Positions 1-10,715 of a stretch of 64,000 nt of DNA are shown here, one piece after another. Every line of letters starts with the position of its first letter. The stretch's first letter is position 1. The position numbers and the translations under genes are program-made. Under the pieces are notes generated by a model. The model had not been told where the DNA came from. It did not search any database and saw nothing but the letters and a program-made list of their open reading frames with translations. This stretch comes from Terfezia claveryi (lineage: Eukaryota > Ascomycota > Pezizomycetes > Pezizales > Pezizaceae), in NCBI GenBank assembly GCA_015179025.1, contig WHUX01000014.1:248001-312000 (forward strand), read 5' to 3'.

Positions 1-1690
1 TGCTTGTTCCGGGCAACATAGGCTCGCTCAGTGCCTTATATGCTTGCTCCGGACAGTATTGGCTTGCTCGGTGCCTTATATGCTTGTTCCGGGCAATATA
101 GGCTCGCTCAGTGCCTTATATGCTTGCTCCGGACAGTATTGGCTTGCTCGGTGGTGCCTTATAGGCCTGCTCCGGGCAATATATTCTTGCTCAGTGCCTT
201 ATAGGCCTGCTCCGGGCAATATATTCTTGCTCAGTGCCTTATATGCTTGTTCCGGGCAACATAGGCTCGCTCAGTGCCTTATATGCTTGCTCCGGACAGT
301 ATTGGCTTGCTCGGTGGTGCCTTATAGGCCTGCTCCGGGCAATATATTCTTGCTCAGTGCCTTATATGCTTGTTCCAGGCAATATATGCTTGCTCAGTGC
401 CTCATATGCTTGCTCCGGACAGTATTGGCTTGCTCGGTGGTGTCTTATATGCTTGCTCTAGGCAATATACGCTCACTCGGTGCCTTATAGGCCTGCTCCG
501 GGAAATACAGGCTTGCTCCTATAAAGCCTATATTGCCCGGAGCAAGCATATGAGACACCACCGAGCAAGCCAATATTGCCTGGAACAAGCATATAAGGCA
601 CTGAGCAAGAATATATTGCCCGGAGCAGGCCTATAAGGCACCACCGAGCAAGCCAATACTGTCCGGAGCAAGCATATAAGGCACTGAGCGAGCCTATATT
701 GCCCGGAACAAGCATATAAGGCACTGAGCAAGAATATATTGCCCGGAGCAGGCCTATAAGGCACCACCGAGCAAGCCAATACTGTCCGGAGCAAGCATAT
801 AAGGCACTGAGCAAGAATATATTGCCCGGAGCAAGCATATAAGGCACTGAGCGAGCCTATATTGCCTGGAGCAAGCATATAAGACACCACCGAGCAACCT
901 AATATTGTCTGGAGCAAGCATATAAGACACCACCGAGCAAGCCAATACTGTCCGGAGCAAGCATATAAGGCACTGAGCGAGCCTATGTTGCCCGGAACAA
1001 GCATATAAGGCACTGAGCAAGAATATATTGCCCGGAGCAGGCCTATAAGGCACTGAGCAAGAATATATTGCCCGGAGCAGGCCTATAAGACACCACCGAG
1101 CAAGCCAATACTGTCCGGAGCAAGCATATAAGGCACTGAGCGAGCCTATATTGCCCGGAACAAGCATATAAGGCACGGAGCAAGAATATATTGCCCGGAG
1201 CAGGCCTATAAGACACCACCGAGCAAGCCAATACTGTCCGGAGCAAGCATATAAGGCACTGAGCGAGCCTATGTTGCCTGGAGCAAGCATATGAGACACC
1301 ACCGAGCAAGCCAATATTGTCCGGAGCAAGTATATAAGGCACCGAGCAAGCACATATTGCCTGGAGCAAGCGTATAAGACACCACCGAGCAAGCCAATAT
1401 TGTCTGGAGCAAGCATATAAGGCACTGGGCGAGCCTATATTGCCCGGAACAAGCATATAAGGCACTGAGCAAGAATATATTGCCCGGAGCAAGCATATGA
1501 GGCACCGAGCAAGGATATATTGCCTAGAGCAAGCATATAAGACACCACCGAGCAAGCCAATATTGTCCGGCGCAAGCATATAAGGCACTGAGCGAGCCTA
1601 TGTTGCCTGGAGCAAGCATATGAGACACCACCGAGCAAGCCAATATTGTCCGGAGCAAGCATATAAGGCGCTGAGCAAGTATCTACAAGA
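1..1690. repeat. 40-43 bp minisatellite arranged as an inverted repeat
   Basis: About 40 degenerate copies of a 40-43 bp unit containing TTGCTCGGTG and CTTATATGCTTGCTCCGG. Copies at 1 to ~515 run in one orientation; from ~520 to 1,690 the same unit runs in the opposite orientation, the switch lying near 515-535. The 40-bp and 43-bp forms differ by a GTG insertion and alternate, so there is higher-order structure. Because the unit carries few stops, long leucine- and cysteine-rich open frames appear on both strands. They differ frame to frame without codon conservation and I treat them as artefacts. The array runs off the left edge of the window. Confidence 0.93.
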
Positions 1691-2319
1691 GTCTGGGACC
1701 GAGAACAGTGTTCCGGCAGTGTTCCGGAATGTTTTTGTTGAGATGTTCAAAAATCAATTTCCATTCAAAAACAAATACTTTTCTATATAGTATTACATAT
1801 TCTGCTCCGAAGCCACTAGCGTATTGCATAGTTTCCACGCTAGTTCCTCCGAGCTCGGAGGAACTAGCGTGGCAATTTCGGAGTAGGTTACTACCAGACT
1901 CTTAGCCGTAGCACTAAAATAATTACAGCGTAGGCACTAAGAGTCTGGTCACGAGAGCAGCAAAATTCCTTTTAAATACTCTGTACCTAGATACATATAT
2001 GCAGTCTCATCACATCCGATAAAACTAAAAGCAACACTAAACCTGTCTTGCCAACATTTTTACAATTGATGCATAGATATCAAACAAACGTATATCGGTT
2101 AAAATAAAGTAGAATGAGAATGAAAAGCAAAAGCAATGGGAATACGAATAACAACAAAACATCATTACTCGGGTATGCGTATGGGCATCATAACACGCAA
2201 TATCCAAAGAACTATCAAGCCTAAACCCCGCAAGTAATTTACCACATCAAGATACCCTAACAAGGGCAAATCCCTATAATTCCCAGTCACCAACCCAAAT
2301 ACAGAAGTAAACAATACGA
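1691..2319. other. non-coding stretch with two palindromes
   Basis: No gene is visible. At 1835-1872 there is a perfect 38-bp palindrome (two 19-nt arms, centre GAGCTC, no spacer). At 1893-1948 the motif CCAGACTCTTA recurs in reverse as TAAGAGTCTGG, giving an 11-bp stem. GTTCCGGCAGT is directly repeated near 1710-1730. The right end (about 2,100-2,319) is probably the 3' flank of the ATG22 gene, which is transcribed towards this region. Confidence 0.7.
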
Positions 2320-4879
2320 TTATCGATACCCCCTAGCTCTTCCTCCAGAGCTTCCCCTCCCTCTCCTCTCATCCTCCTCCCCCGCACTACCCCCACTTCC
2401 CCCACTAACACCACTCGGCTCACTGAGCACCCACTCACTCACTCCCTGATACCCATCCCTTCCCCTACCATGGCCATCCTCCAAATCCTGCTCTTCCTCT
2501 TCGATCACTCCATCGGCCACATAGACTCCATTGGCCCCATAGCCATGCCCAAAATCCTCATCCCGCAACCCCAACCCCCTCAACTCTTCCTCTGCCAACT
2601 GCCTCCCCTCCTTCTTCCCCCTATCCACATCCACCATGGCTAAAAGCGGTAATGGTACCGCTAACAACACCGCCAAAAACCAAAACGCAATTCTAATATT
2701 CCCAAACTTGTCCGTCATATACCCCACCACTGCCGGTCCAAAAATACTACTCCCCTTATCCGTAATCGCATACAAAGCATAAAATGCTGCCTCACTCCCG
2801 GGGGGTATAAGCTCTCCAAATACGCTCCTGCAATAGCCTGAGATCCCGCCCAGAACGAATCCATAGACACCACCGAGCATGTACATCTCGTGTGGTTGCG
2901 TGAGACCGATAACACCCCAGCGTTGGACAGCGGGGATGAAACCAAGGAGACCATAGAGGGGGATGAGTTCGAAAATAGCGATTACTACATCAGCGGGCAA
3001 GTTAGTCAAAGTTCCGCATATACTGTATGAGCTCTCCATCGGGGTATTTACATATTAGTATAGTCCTTGACGGACTGACCCCAAAATACGGCGAAAACCT
3101 TGACCATGCAAAGGCGCCCAGGACTCCAAATAACGTGCTTATCACACTAATAAGCGCCACTTCTGCCGGTGTCATATGTAGGTTCTATCCCCACTCTCAG
3201 ATGTCAGCAGCCCATCACCTAGGCACACAACACTGGAGGTAAGCGCTACTCACCGTCTTCGCAAACAAGATCGCCGTCCCACTCACTGTCGCAATCCCAT
3301 CACTGATCATAAACCAGGCTGCCAAAAACAATACTACATCCTTCAACCGCCTGGCCCTCAGGGTCGTCTTCCACAGACTCTTCCATGCATATGCGATATA
3401 CCTCCAATTCCCTCCATCGCTCCCCCCACCTCTACTTCCAACTACACCCCCATTCACTGCATTGCCATTTCCATTCCCATGTGTCGCCCAGACACTCCCA
3501 TCCTTATTTAGCCTCGGTAGCGGTGGTCCTGGCCTCGGCCTTAACCACAGTGCCGCCGGAATCGAGAAGATAAACCACCAAAGGCCAACAAAGAACAACA
3601 CTAACTGTAAACTTCCCGTCGATATCACCAAGAGAATCCCAAATGTCTGCATCAATACCGCCCCACAATATCCAATCGCGATTCCATAACTCGATATTTG
3701 ACTCGACAGGGTCAAAGCCGGATTTTTTGGTTTACTGTCCGCTGTGCCATTCAATGAACCATTGACGGGGCTATTTCCAGCACTGTATGTTGTCGGGGAA
3801 GCTGTAGATGGCAACAGTGCATTCCCCTCATTTAGAGGTGTTGGTGGGGGCGATTTGAAGAGTAGTGAAGGGTGATGCCTCACTAATACAGGAAGGAATG
3901 CATTAAGGAGTACAAATGAGGCACCGAATCCAACCTATGATTCGAAATAAATAAATAAACTAAGTTGCCAACTGGAATATCCTCAACCCAGGGTTCATAC
4001 GTTACCGAGGATAGCCCACACTGCCCCAAACAGAAAGAACCTAGGGGTGACCGTGAAGAAAAGCATTGTAGAAATACTCCCTATCAGTGCAAACACCAAA
4101 AGTAGCTTCTTTCGATAGCTGCCTGTGAGAGCACCGGCCAGTAAACAAGTCAGCAAACCGACCACGGTTCGATATCCTTGCGTAAAAACAAGGAAAGCCC
4201 AACGACTTACCATGATCCGCAGCACCGCTCATGGATATAATTACCAAGCTCTGTATCAAGACAGATACTGAGAAGGTATACCTTCACCCAAGCCAATAGT
4301 TAGTCATCTCTGTAGCATCCCAACTTGCCTCCAATTCAGTGCCGCTCAGCTTCAAAACCATATCACCTACATTGCAAAACTTGCCGTATTGATCCACCAC
4401 CCCAAAATATTAACCACGCATTGCGCATCACCTCTCTCCCCAACCCCTCCATGCTCCGATGCCCCACATTTCCCACCTGTTACCCCATTCTCCCCCAACA
4501 CAACTCCATTCTCCCTCGCAAGCTGCTCTAATGTAACAGGAATGAAGCTCCCAATACCACAGACCACAAACACCTCCGCTGCCCACGAATAACTATACCA
4601 GCCCGCCAATTCCTTTACACTCGTCGGCCTAACATCCTGCGCCGGGAACTGTGGCATACAATTGCTATTCCTTCTAATCCCAAAGGTATTCGGATGGAAC
4701 CGGTGCCGCCGGCGGTAAATTGGGTCGTCATCATCTATTTCTGAGAAGGATCTTTCGTCATCTGCGTCCTCGGGATCAGATTCATGTTGCTGGTAGTATG
4801 GGTCGCGGGTTGGGGAGTGTGAGAAGAGTTGCTCGTAGTTGGAGTTATTATAGTGAGGCGTTGGCGCGTGGGTGCCCAT
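2320..4879 (-). CDS. ATG22: Atg22-family vacuolar amino-acid effluxer
   Basis: Six exons on the minus strand: 4371-4879, 4211-4281, 4001-4122, 3254-3934, 3052-3184 and 2320-2984. They join in frame to 726 aa. All introns are GT-AG; those at 4282-4370 and 2985-3051 show a TGACTAAC branch site. The family exports amino acids from the vacuole lumen after autophagic body breakdown. Visible family hallmarks are an acidic soluble N-terminus (residues ~1-80), the segment [16 protein letters not shown] that opens the first membrane helix, the SMSGAADHG motif near residue 185, then repeated hydrophobic helices consistent with the usual major-facilitator-like fold. The large loop around residues 270-300 is low-complexity. 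The tail (last ~60 residues) is Gly/Ser/Arg-rich and acidic, longer than I would expect, and unlikely to be structured. The start is the first ATG of exon 1, shortly upstream of the conserved region. Confidence 0.9.
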
Positions 4880-6730
4880 GGTGGATACCGGTTTGACTGG
4901 GTAAACTCTAGTGGTTGGTAGAGGTCGTGCGTCGGTAACTATGGTTCTGGCTTGTGAGGAGGGTGTCGCTCGGGGGTTGGCCTGTGGTTCTTAGTGCGGA
5001 GTGTGTATGGTTGTTCTCGGTCGCAAAACTCAACGAGAGGGGTGTTTGACGTTCCGATAGAACGTTCACGAGGCAGGACCCCTGCGTCGCGGGTCGAGCC
5101 AGTTGGGGGAAGCAGCTAAGCCGGAATGTTATCAATCGATCGAGCTTCGGGACTGTGAGGCGAGGGCACCTTGCACTTTCACCGTCAACCGCAGCATAGG
5201 TAGATATCGTATCGGCAAGACAAGAGTTTGAAACCTGACCGACCACCAGCGGGAGAGAGGCAACTGAGCAGGGCCCACACCGGAACACCACCTGTTGAAG
5301 CCGTCGTTATGGTTTCGTTTTTGCGGTGTATGTGATTGTGTGTGTAAGCAGTCAGAAATATGCGCTCTGAGTAGGTGGCCAGCCGGGTGCTGGCTGGTCA
5401 CGGTGAAGGGTCTGCCGTTCCAGGGATCCCGGGTTCGCTAAGCCCATGAGGGGCGAGTAAATTAAGTGCAGCACGTGACAGATACGAGATGTTATATAGA
5501 TTCACACATAACAATATTCGACAGATAGACATTTAGACTCTCTGATCGTTTCAGCTTTAAGGCTCGACTCCCCACCCCACAGCCAGACGCCAGCCCGGTC
5601 CCAGACCTACTGTACTTAAGTACCCTTTGGAAGGACCATCTCCCCTATTCCCCTAACTAAACTTCTCACTCACCGTAGAAACCGTTGAAACTTCCCTGCC
5701 AAAACTAGCTGTTACGGGCCTCAAAAAGTGGAGTTAAAGAACCTATAGTCGCTTTAGCGCGGCGAGGGGGTACAAATGTGTGGTACCGTAAAATTCCAAA
5801 AAAAATTCACTGGTTGAAGAAACGACAGTGAGGTCAAGCAATTTATAATGGAGCTTTTCATTTACATGCACGTACTTTGATTGCAATGATATTCAAGAAA
5901 CAGTAATGTACTTATTCTCCTTTGATATCAAGATGCTGTAGACTCTGGAGGAGGTCTCAGGGAGGGGGCCACCAGACGTTAGTCGAATTCAGGGTAACGC
6001 GTTCGCTCACCTCACCTATCTATTTAACTTGCAGTATCCTGAGGTATATCTAAATATGCTTTACTTAAAAATTGCAGCTGTAGGAAAATACAAAATTTTC
6101 AACATCACCGTGTCATTTCTACTTAACATGCTTGAGCTTATGAAGTCAGTAAGCCGCATATACGCCTTATGAGCATTCTTCATCCATCCTGCTAATCTTG
6201 ACATAGCAGAGGACGATACAATGTGGTTTTTCTTACTTTTGGAATAACGAAATTGTATTAAGCATATATTGGACTTAGTATATTCTACGCCAACGTCTTA
6301 GCCACAATCAAGCTGAGCCGGGAATAGAAAACGTACAATGTAAGTCCGCGGAGGCTCTAGAGTTGATCATAGAGAGAATCTTCACTGTGGAAACTCAGGT
6401 AGCAGAGCTTCAGGAGAGCCTTGATTCAAAAGAATCATTTTAGTTATCAAGTTTGGGATTAGAGATTAAGAATCAGCCCTTGGGCATAAATTAGCGATGG
6501 TGACTCCTAATGGTTCAGTGGCTTACTCAATTTTCTCTATGTTCAATTTAGTTACCCACTCGTGCGATCTACTGCAATAAGGGAAGGAAGGACCATTCCC
6601 TTCATACATATCTTATTACTCCATATATATTCCAAATACCGAGCCCAATGCTTGCTATGCAGCTGGTGGACGCTAGCGAGCAGTCCGAACCGTTTCCCCA
6701 CAAAAAAATTCATGTACTTGATATATGTGC
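4880..6730. other. intergenic region, ATG22 upstream side
   Basis: No convincing gene, RNA gene or transposon is seen. The first ~500 bp next to the ATG22 start probably hold its promoter and 5' UTR. From ~5,650 onwards the sequence becomes A+T-rich with only short random open frames. The right end is 3' flank of the DRN1 gene, which is transcribed leftwards and stops at 6,832. Confidence 0.55.
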
Positions 6731-6790
6731 ACATACACACACACACACACACACACAGACACACACACACACGCGCACGCGCACGCGCAC
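6729..6790. repeat. (AC)n / (GCGCAC)n microsatellite
   Basis: A run of CA dinucleotides with one GA interruption passes into GCGCAC repeats. It lies about 40 bp past the DRN1 stop codon and so is probably in its 3' UTR, as GU-rich RNA. Confidence 0.95.
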
Positions 6791-6831
6791 CCCCAACCTC
6801 ACAACTCCACAGCCCACTTTGGCCCTCCTCC

Positions 6832-8745
6832 TTAAAGTGTAAAATCAAACTCCTTAAACCCTTCCTTGAACCCCTTCGCATCCTCCACCTCCTCCTCTAT
6901 ACTCTGCTCACAATCCTTCCAATGAACCCTCTTCTCGGCCTCCCCCCCAATCACCCCTGCCACCACTCTTCTCCCAAACTGTAAATCAAAATACTCCCTC
7001 TCCTTAATCGCCAACACCAACCACTTCCCCTCCGCCATTCCACTAATCCATACTCGAAAATAGCTCGAATCAACGTCCCCAAGTTGGTCACCAAACGACT
7101 CTACAAAATCTCCATAGTTTTCCTTCTGCGCGGCCTCTTTGAAAGCATCCTCGACCTTGGGAAGTAACGACGTCCGCAGGGGAAGAACTTGCCAATGGGT
7201 ATGCACGCCCGTGCGCCGAGCAACTTCGAAACAGACTGCGCCACAGGCGCGGGAACTGAACATTGCATCCAGAGCGCCCCGATACCGGATCATTTCCGTA
7301 TATGTATCTTTCTTCGACTGTGCGTCATCAATATGCGCTAATACCGGAGAATGAGAAAGCGGGATAACAAGGACATGTCCAGGGAAAGATAATCCAGGAG
7401 GGTTAATAGCAGCTGTAGTCAGAGGCCCTTTCGCTATAGTTAGGTATGCATCTGTGCCTATAGATACAAGAAGGTGTTTCGCCGATGTGGGATTAGAGAG
7501 GCAGAAGAAGCAGGATGCGGGTCCCGGGGGAGGTCGAGGCTGGTTATCGTGACCACGACCTCCACTACGCCCTCGTTTGCCTCTTCGCCCGTATTCAATT
7601 CCCTGATTGTTCCGGTTTTGGCCCCGGTCGCCCCAGAAAAAAGCTCCATTTGCATCTACTTCTGCAGGGAATTCATCAGCTGTTCCGGTGTCCGGGAGTG
7701 GGCGTTTTCTACTCCCAGTGTCGCCGAGGCCAAGGTATGGTGATTCGGTGGTGTTGGGTGGTAGGGTTTCTACAGCCGTTCGGTCGGAGACATTGAGATT
7801 GAATGCATATAATGACTAACCCCCACCCAAGAAAAACGAAGGAAATCAGCCCTATGTCCCCAAAATCTAGCCATTGTGGCATAGAAAAACGTACCTTAAC
7901 CTTCCCCTTATTCCCCCAGTTCGCCAATGAAATTACCCTCGTTGCGCCCACCCCCACCCCAGTCCCACTCGAAGCCATCCTCTCTCTATCCTTCTCAAAT
8001 ACCTCATTCCTATATGGCTCTCTCTCCCAAAAAACCTCCTCCTCTCCCACAATAAAATGATATTTAGGTCTCAACCTCCTTGCCAACTCCCTGACCGCCC
8101 TAGACTTACCCGGCAGGCCCCCCTCTACAGCCTTTGGGACAGGGATCTTTGAATTCCCTTCAACATTCTCCGGCCAATCATACGTAATTAAAATATCTGC
8201 TGAATTCGCCCCCTTGAGAGCACTCGCTTCCTGGGCAGTATACCATGGCCTCGTGGTATTCCCCTCCACGTTCTCTCCCTCTTCCTCCCAGCTGGCTTCC
8301 CTCCCACCAAGGAAAACAATTCTCACTCCCTCACTCGTCACCAATACCCCTTTCCTTCCCAAGAAGAACAAATTACTGCATACCTCCCCACTATCCTTCC
8401 CTTCTCTACTCTCCAGTCTGTCCTTTATTTGTTTCGGTAGCTCATTCTTCCCAACACTGAAATACGTCGGTAAAGGAATCTCAATCTCTCCATGGAGAAG
8501 TTTCTGTATAAATTCATCTTTCGACTCATCTTCCGAGTCCGAGGGGGAGGAGAAGACATCCCCGAGGATTATTGCTAATGCGAACTGTTGCTTGCTGTGG
8601 AGGGTGGTGAGTTTTGGGAGGAATGCAGGGAGGGACCTATGGGTTGCGCCAATAACTATGCTACACGGAGTCAGTACCGTAGTTCTTCAGGAAGCGAAAA
8701 ACAGCCCCCTGTCGAATATTGTTTGACGTACATTTTAGTAGCCAT
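6832..8745 (-). CDS. DRN1: CWF19-like protein, Drn1/CWF19L1 family
   Basis: Three exons: 8732-8745 (only 14 nt, M-A-T-K), 7895-8660 and 6832-7815, giving 587 aa in one frame. Introns 8661-8731 and 7816-7894 are GT-AG. Family members associate with the lariat-debranching enzyme and late spliceosomes. The N-terminal part (to ~residue 260) is the metallophosphoesterase-like domain, with the opening IIVIGATHRSLPAFLPKL and the segment ending ISLANWGNKGK. An Arg/Gly-rich linker (RRGKRGRSGGRG, ~residues 340-355) follows. The CwfJ C-terminal domain 1 starts at CFFCLSNP (~362) and includes the HIT-like GVHTHWQVLP; domain 2 fills the last ~100 residues. The length is normal. The start is supported by the tiny first exon, because without it the N-terminal strand is lost. 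Confidence 0.9.
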
Positions 8746-9327
8746 TGCGCCACGGGTAGCTCAACAAAGGCAGTCGGTAGATATAAGTTGAGTGAATCCT
8801 GCGCTATATATGCGATTGAGTCGATAGATTTATGGGATCATGATAAGTAAGGTTTCGTCTGAAGTTTGCTGTACGGTGCTACGGTATAGCGAGACGCTAC
8901 AATTTTACCTTTGTAAACTACTGCACGTGCTCACGTGACATGGAACGTGATGATATTGGAGAGTTGAGTTGTGATTTGAATACTCAGCCCCATTGATATA
9001 AATTGGCAGTCTCGACGAAAAGGTAACCAGGCTGGACGAACATACCTCCCGAAAATTATGGATTATAAGTACTTGGTGAAGTTAAGGTGCGCGGTTGAGG
9101 GTAACAGTCACGATGCCGTCTCATTATCAAATAAAAGGTTTTAAAGATATATTTGCACCACAGATCGTAAAGTATGAAACACCCCAAACAATAAGATAAC
9201 TATTCACACAGATCTATAGCTGGTATCCATCCATATCCGCAAGATCGTGATCGTAAAATTCATTACACCTCCCCACCCTTCCCATCCCATTCCGTCAGGC
9301 CGACACCAGTCCCTGAACTGAAAAGCA
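8746..9327. other. intergenic region between UNG1 and DRN1
   Basis: No gene is seen. Both neighbours are on the minus strand, so this holds the 3' flank of UNG1 and the promoter of DRN1. A CACGTGCTCACGTGA stretch at ~8,923-8,937 contains two E-box-like CACGTG/TCACGTG sites about 190 bp upstream of the DRN1 start. They could bind a bHLH factor, but this is only a motif match. Confidence 0.5.
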
Positions 9328-10715
9328 TCAGATATCGTCCAAACCCTCCGAATCATAATCTGTATCATCGTGTTTTCTTTCCCTATCCTCTTTCTTTCCA
9401 TTCTTCTTGGTGCCACCATTCGTCCTATCCTTAACTTGTACACCTGGACCCTGGGAGCTGTCGGAAGTATTGACGGCTTTTTTAGCTGTGACGGAGTTAG
9501 CAGGGGGGGCTTTCTCCCCAAGGTTCCAGTCGATTATTCCCTCGACGCCATAGCGTTCTTGAAGGAACTCGTTGGCTTTCCGGAAGTGTCCGCAGTCAAA
9601 CTGTGTCCGAGTTAGCGTTTTATTCTAAGTCGCGGAGTGGGGGTACATACGAATCCCCTGCGGGCCGACAACGGGCTTGGGTGGGCACTCTCTAAAACTT
9701 TATGTTTCTGTTTCTATATGCCCGCCAACCGTCAATTTACTCCCGTACATACATATGAGTAACGAGTAATGTAGAGAAACCGGACTAACGTCGACAGCCT
9801 TGCACCTCTGTTGAGCATGATTACCCCACGCCATAAACACCACTCCCCTCGTTCTCTTTTGAGTGACAACCTCAATCGCCTTCCCGGTGAGCACCTCCCA
9901 CCCCTTATTCGCATGACTACCCGCTTCTGATTTTCTCACTGTCAAAGAAGCGTTAAGCATCAACACTCCCTGCTCTGCCCAGGGAACCAAGAGACCGCCT
10001 CGGTTTGGGGGAGGCTTGAAGTTTGAGTAGTCATTTTTCAAACAGATGAACATATTCATTAGGGATGGTGGTGCAGGGGTAGGTGGGCGCACGGAGAAGG
10101 ACAAGCCATGGGCTTGATTTGTACCGTCTATATGTCGTGAAGTGACCAGTCAGCCCAATAAGCCTTCGGATAAGAAGAAATATTCTTACGATATGGATCC
10201 TGTCCCAGAATCACCACCTTCACCGTATTCAACGGGCAATACCTCGACCAGCTATAAATATCCTGCTCGGCTGGATAGATCGTTTTTCCAGCCTTCTTCT
10301 CATCCTCCAAAAATTTCTTCAACCCCAAAAACTGCTCTGTAACAAGCACCTCCTTCAGCGCCCCCAGCCAACTAACATGCATTGTCTCCAGCTCCAACTT
10401 CAACAATCTTCTCTGCTCATCTGTTAACGTCTCCGCCCAAGCATCTGTATCAAAGTTACCATCGGCAGATTTCCCGCCACCCCCATCTTTAGCCACAAAA
10501 AAAGAGGTGATCGCCCGAGTTTTCTTGGGAGTATCTTCAGTAGTAGCGGGGGCTTTTCGTTTCGTTGCCATTGCTCTCACGAAAAGAAACGATATTCTTA
10601 GTCTAGAAGAAATAGCAAAGCAGCTAGGAAGAAGGGTTCGGGGTGTGAATGAGCCTGGGGGTTGGGAGGCTCTTTGACCTCGGCGGACAACGCGACAACA
10701 GAGATCTAGACTCAT
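9328..10715 (-). CDS. UNG1: uracil-DNA glycosylase, family 1
   Basis: Four exons: 10190-10715, 9790-10127, 9651-9707 (57 nt) and 9328-9600, giving 397 aa. Introns are 62, 82 and 50 nt, all GT-AG. The enzyme removes uracil from DNA to start base-excision repair. Splicing restores the water-activating motif GQDPYH (~residues 171-176; the intron splits the His codon), then AHGLSFSVR, the base-binding region GVLMLNASLTVR, and the DNA-intercalating loop HPSPLSARRGF in the 57-nt exon. A lysine/acidic tail of ~70 residues follows the catalytic core. Two in-frame starts are plausible. The upstream ATG (10,715) gives a 48-residue Arg/Ser-rich leader suited to mitochondrial import. The downstream ATG (10,571, MATKRKAP) gives a 349-aa form beginning with a basic, nuclear-signal-like stretch. 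Confidence 0.92.

Noticed and set aside
44..1662. Many long open frames on both strands rich in LLSALYACSGQY-type repeats
   Set aside because: They are translations of the 40-43 bp minisatellite. Overlapping frames on both strands are equally open, and there is no codon bias or start context.
1..1690. Possible CRISPR array
   Set aside because: Repeats are directly joined without unique spacers, the array switches orientation, and the surroundings are eukaryotic with introns.
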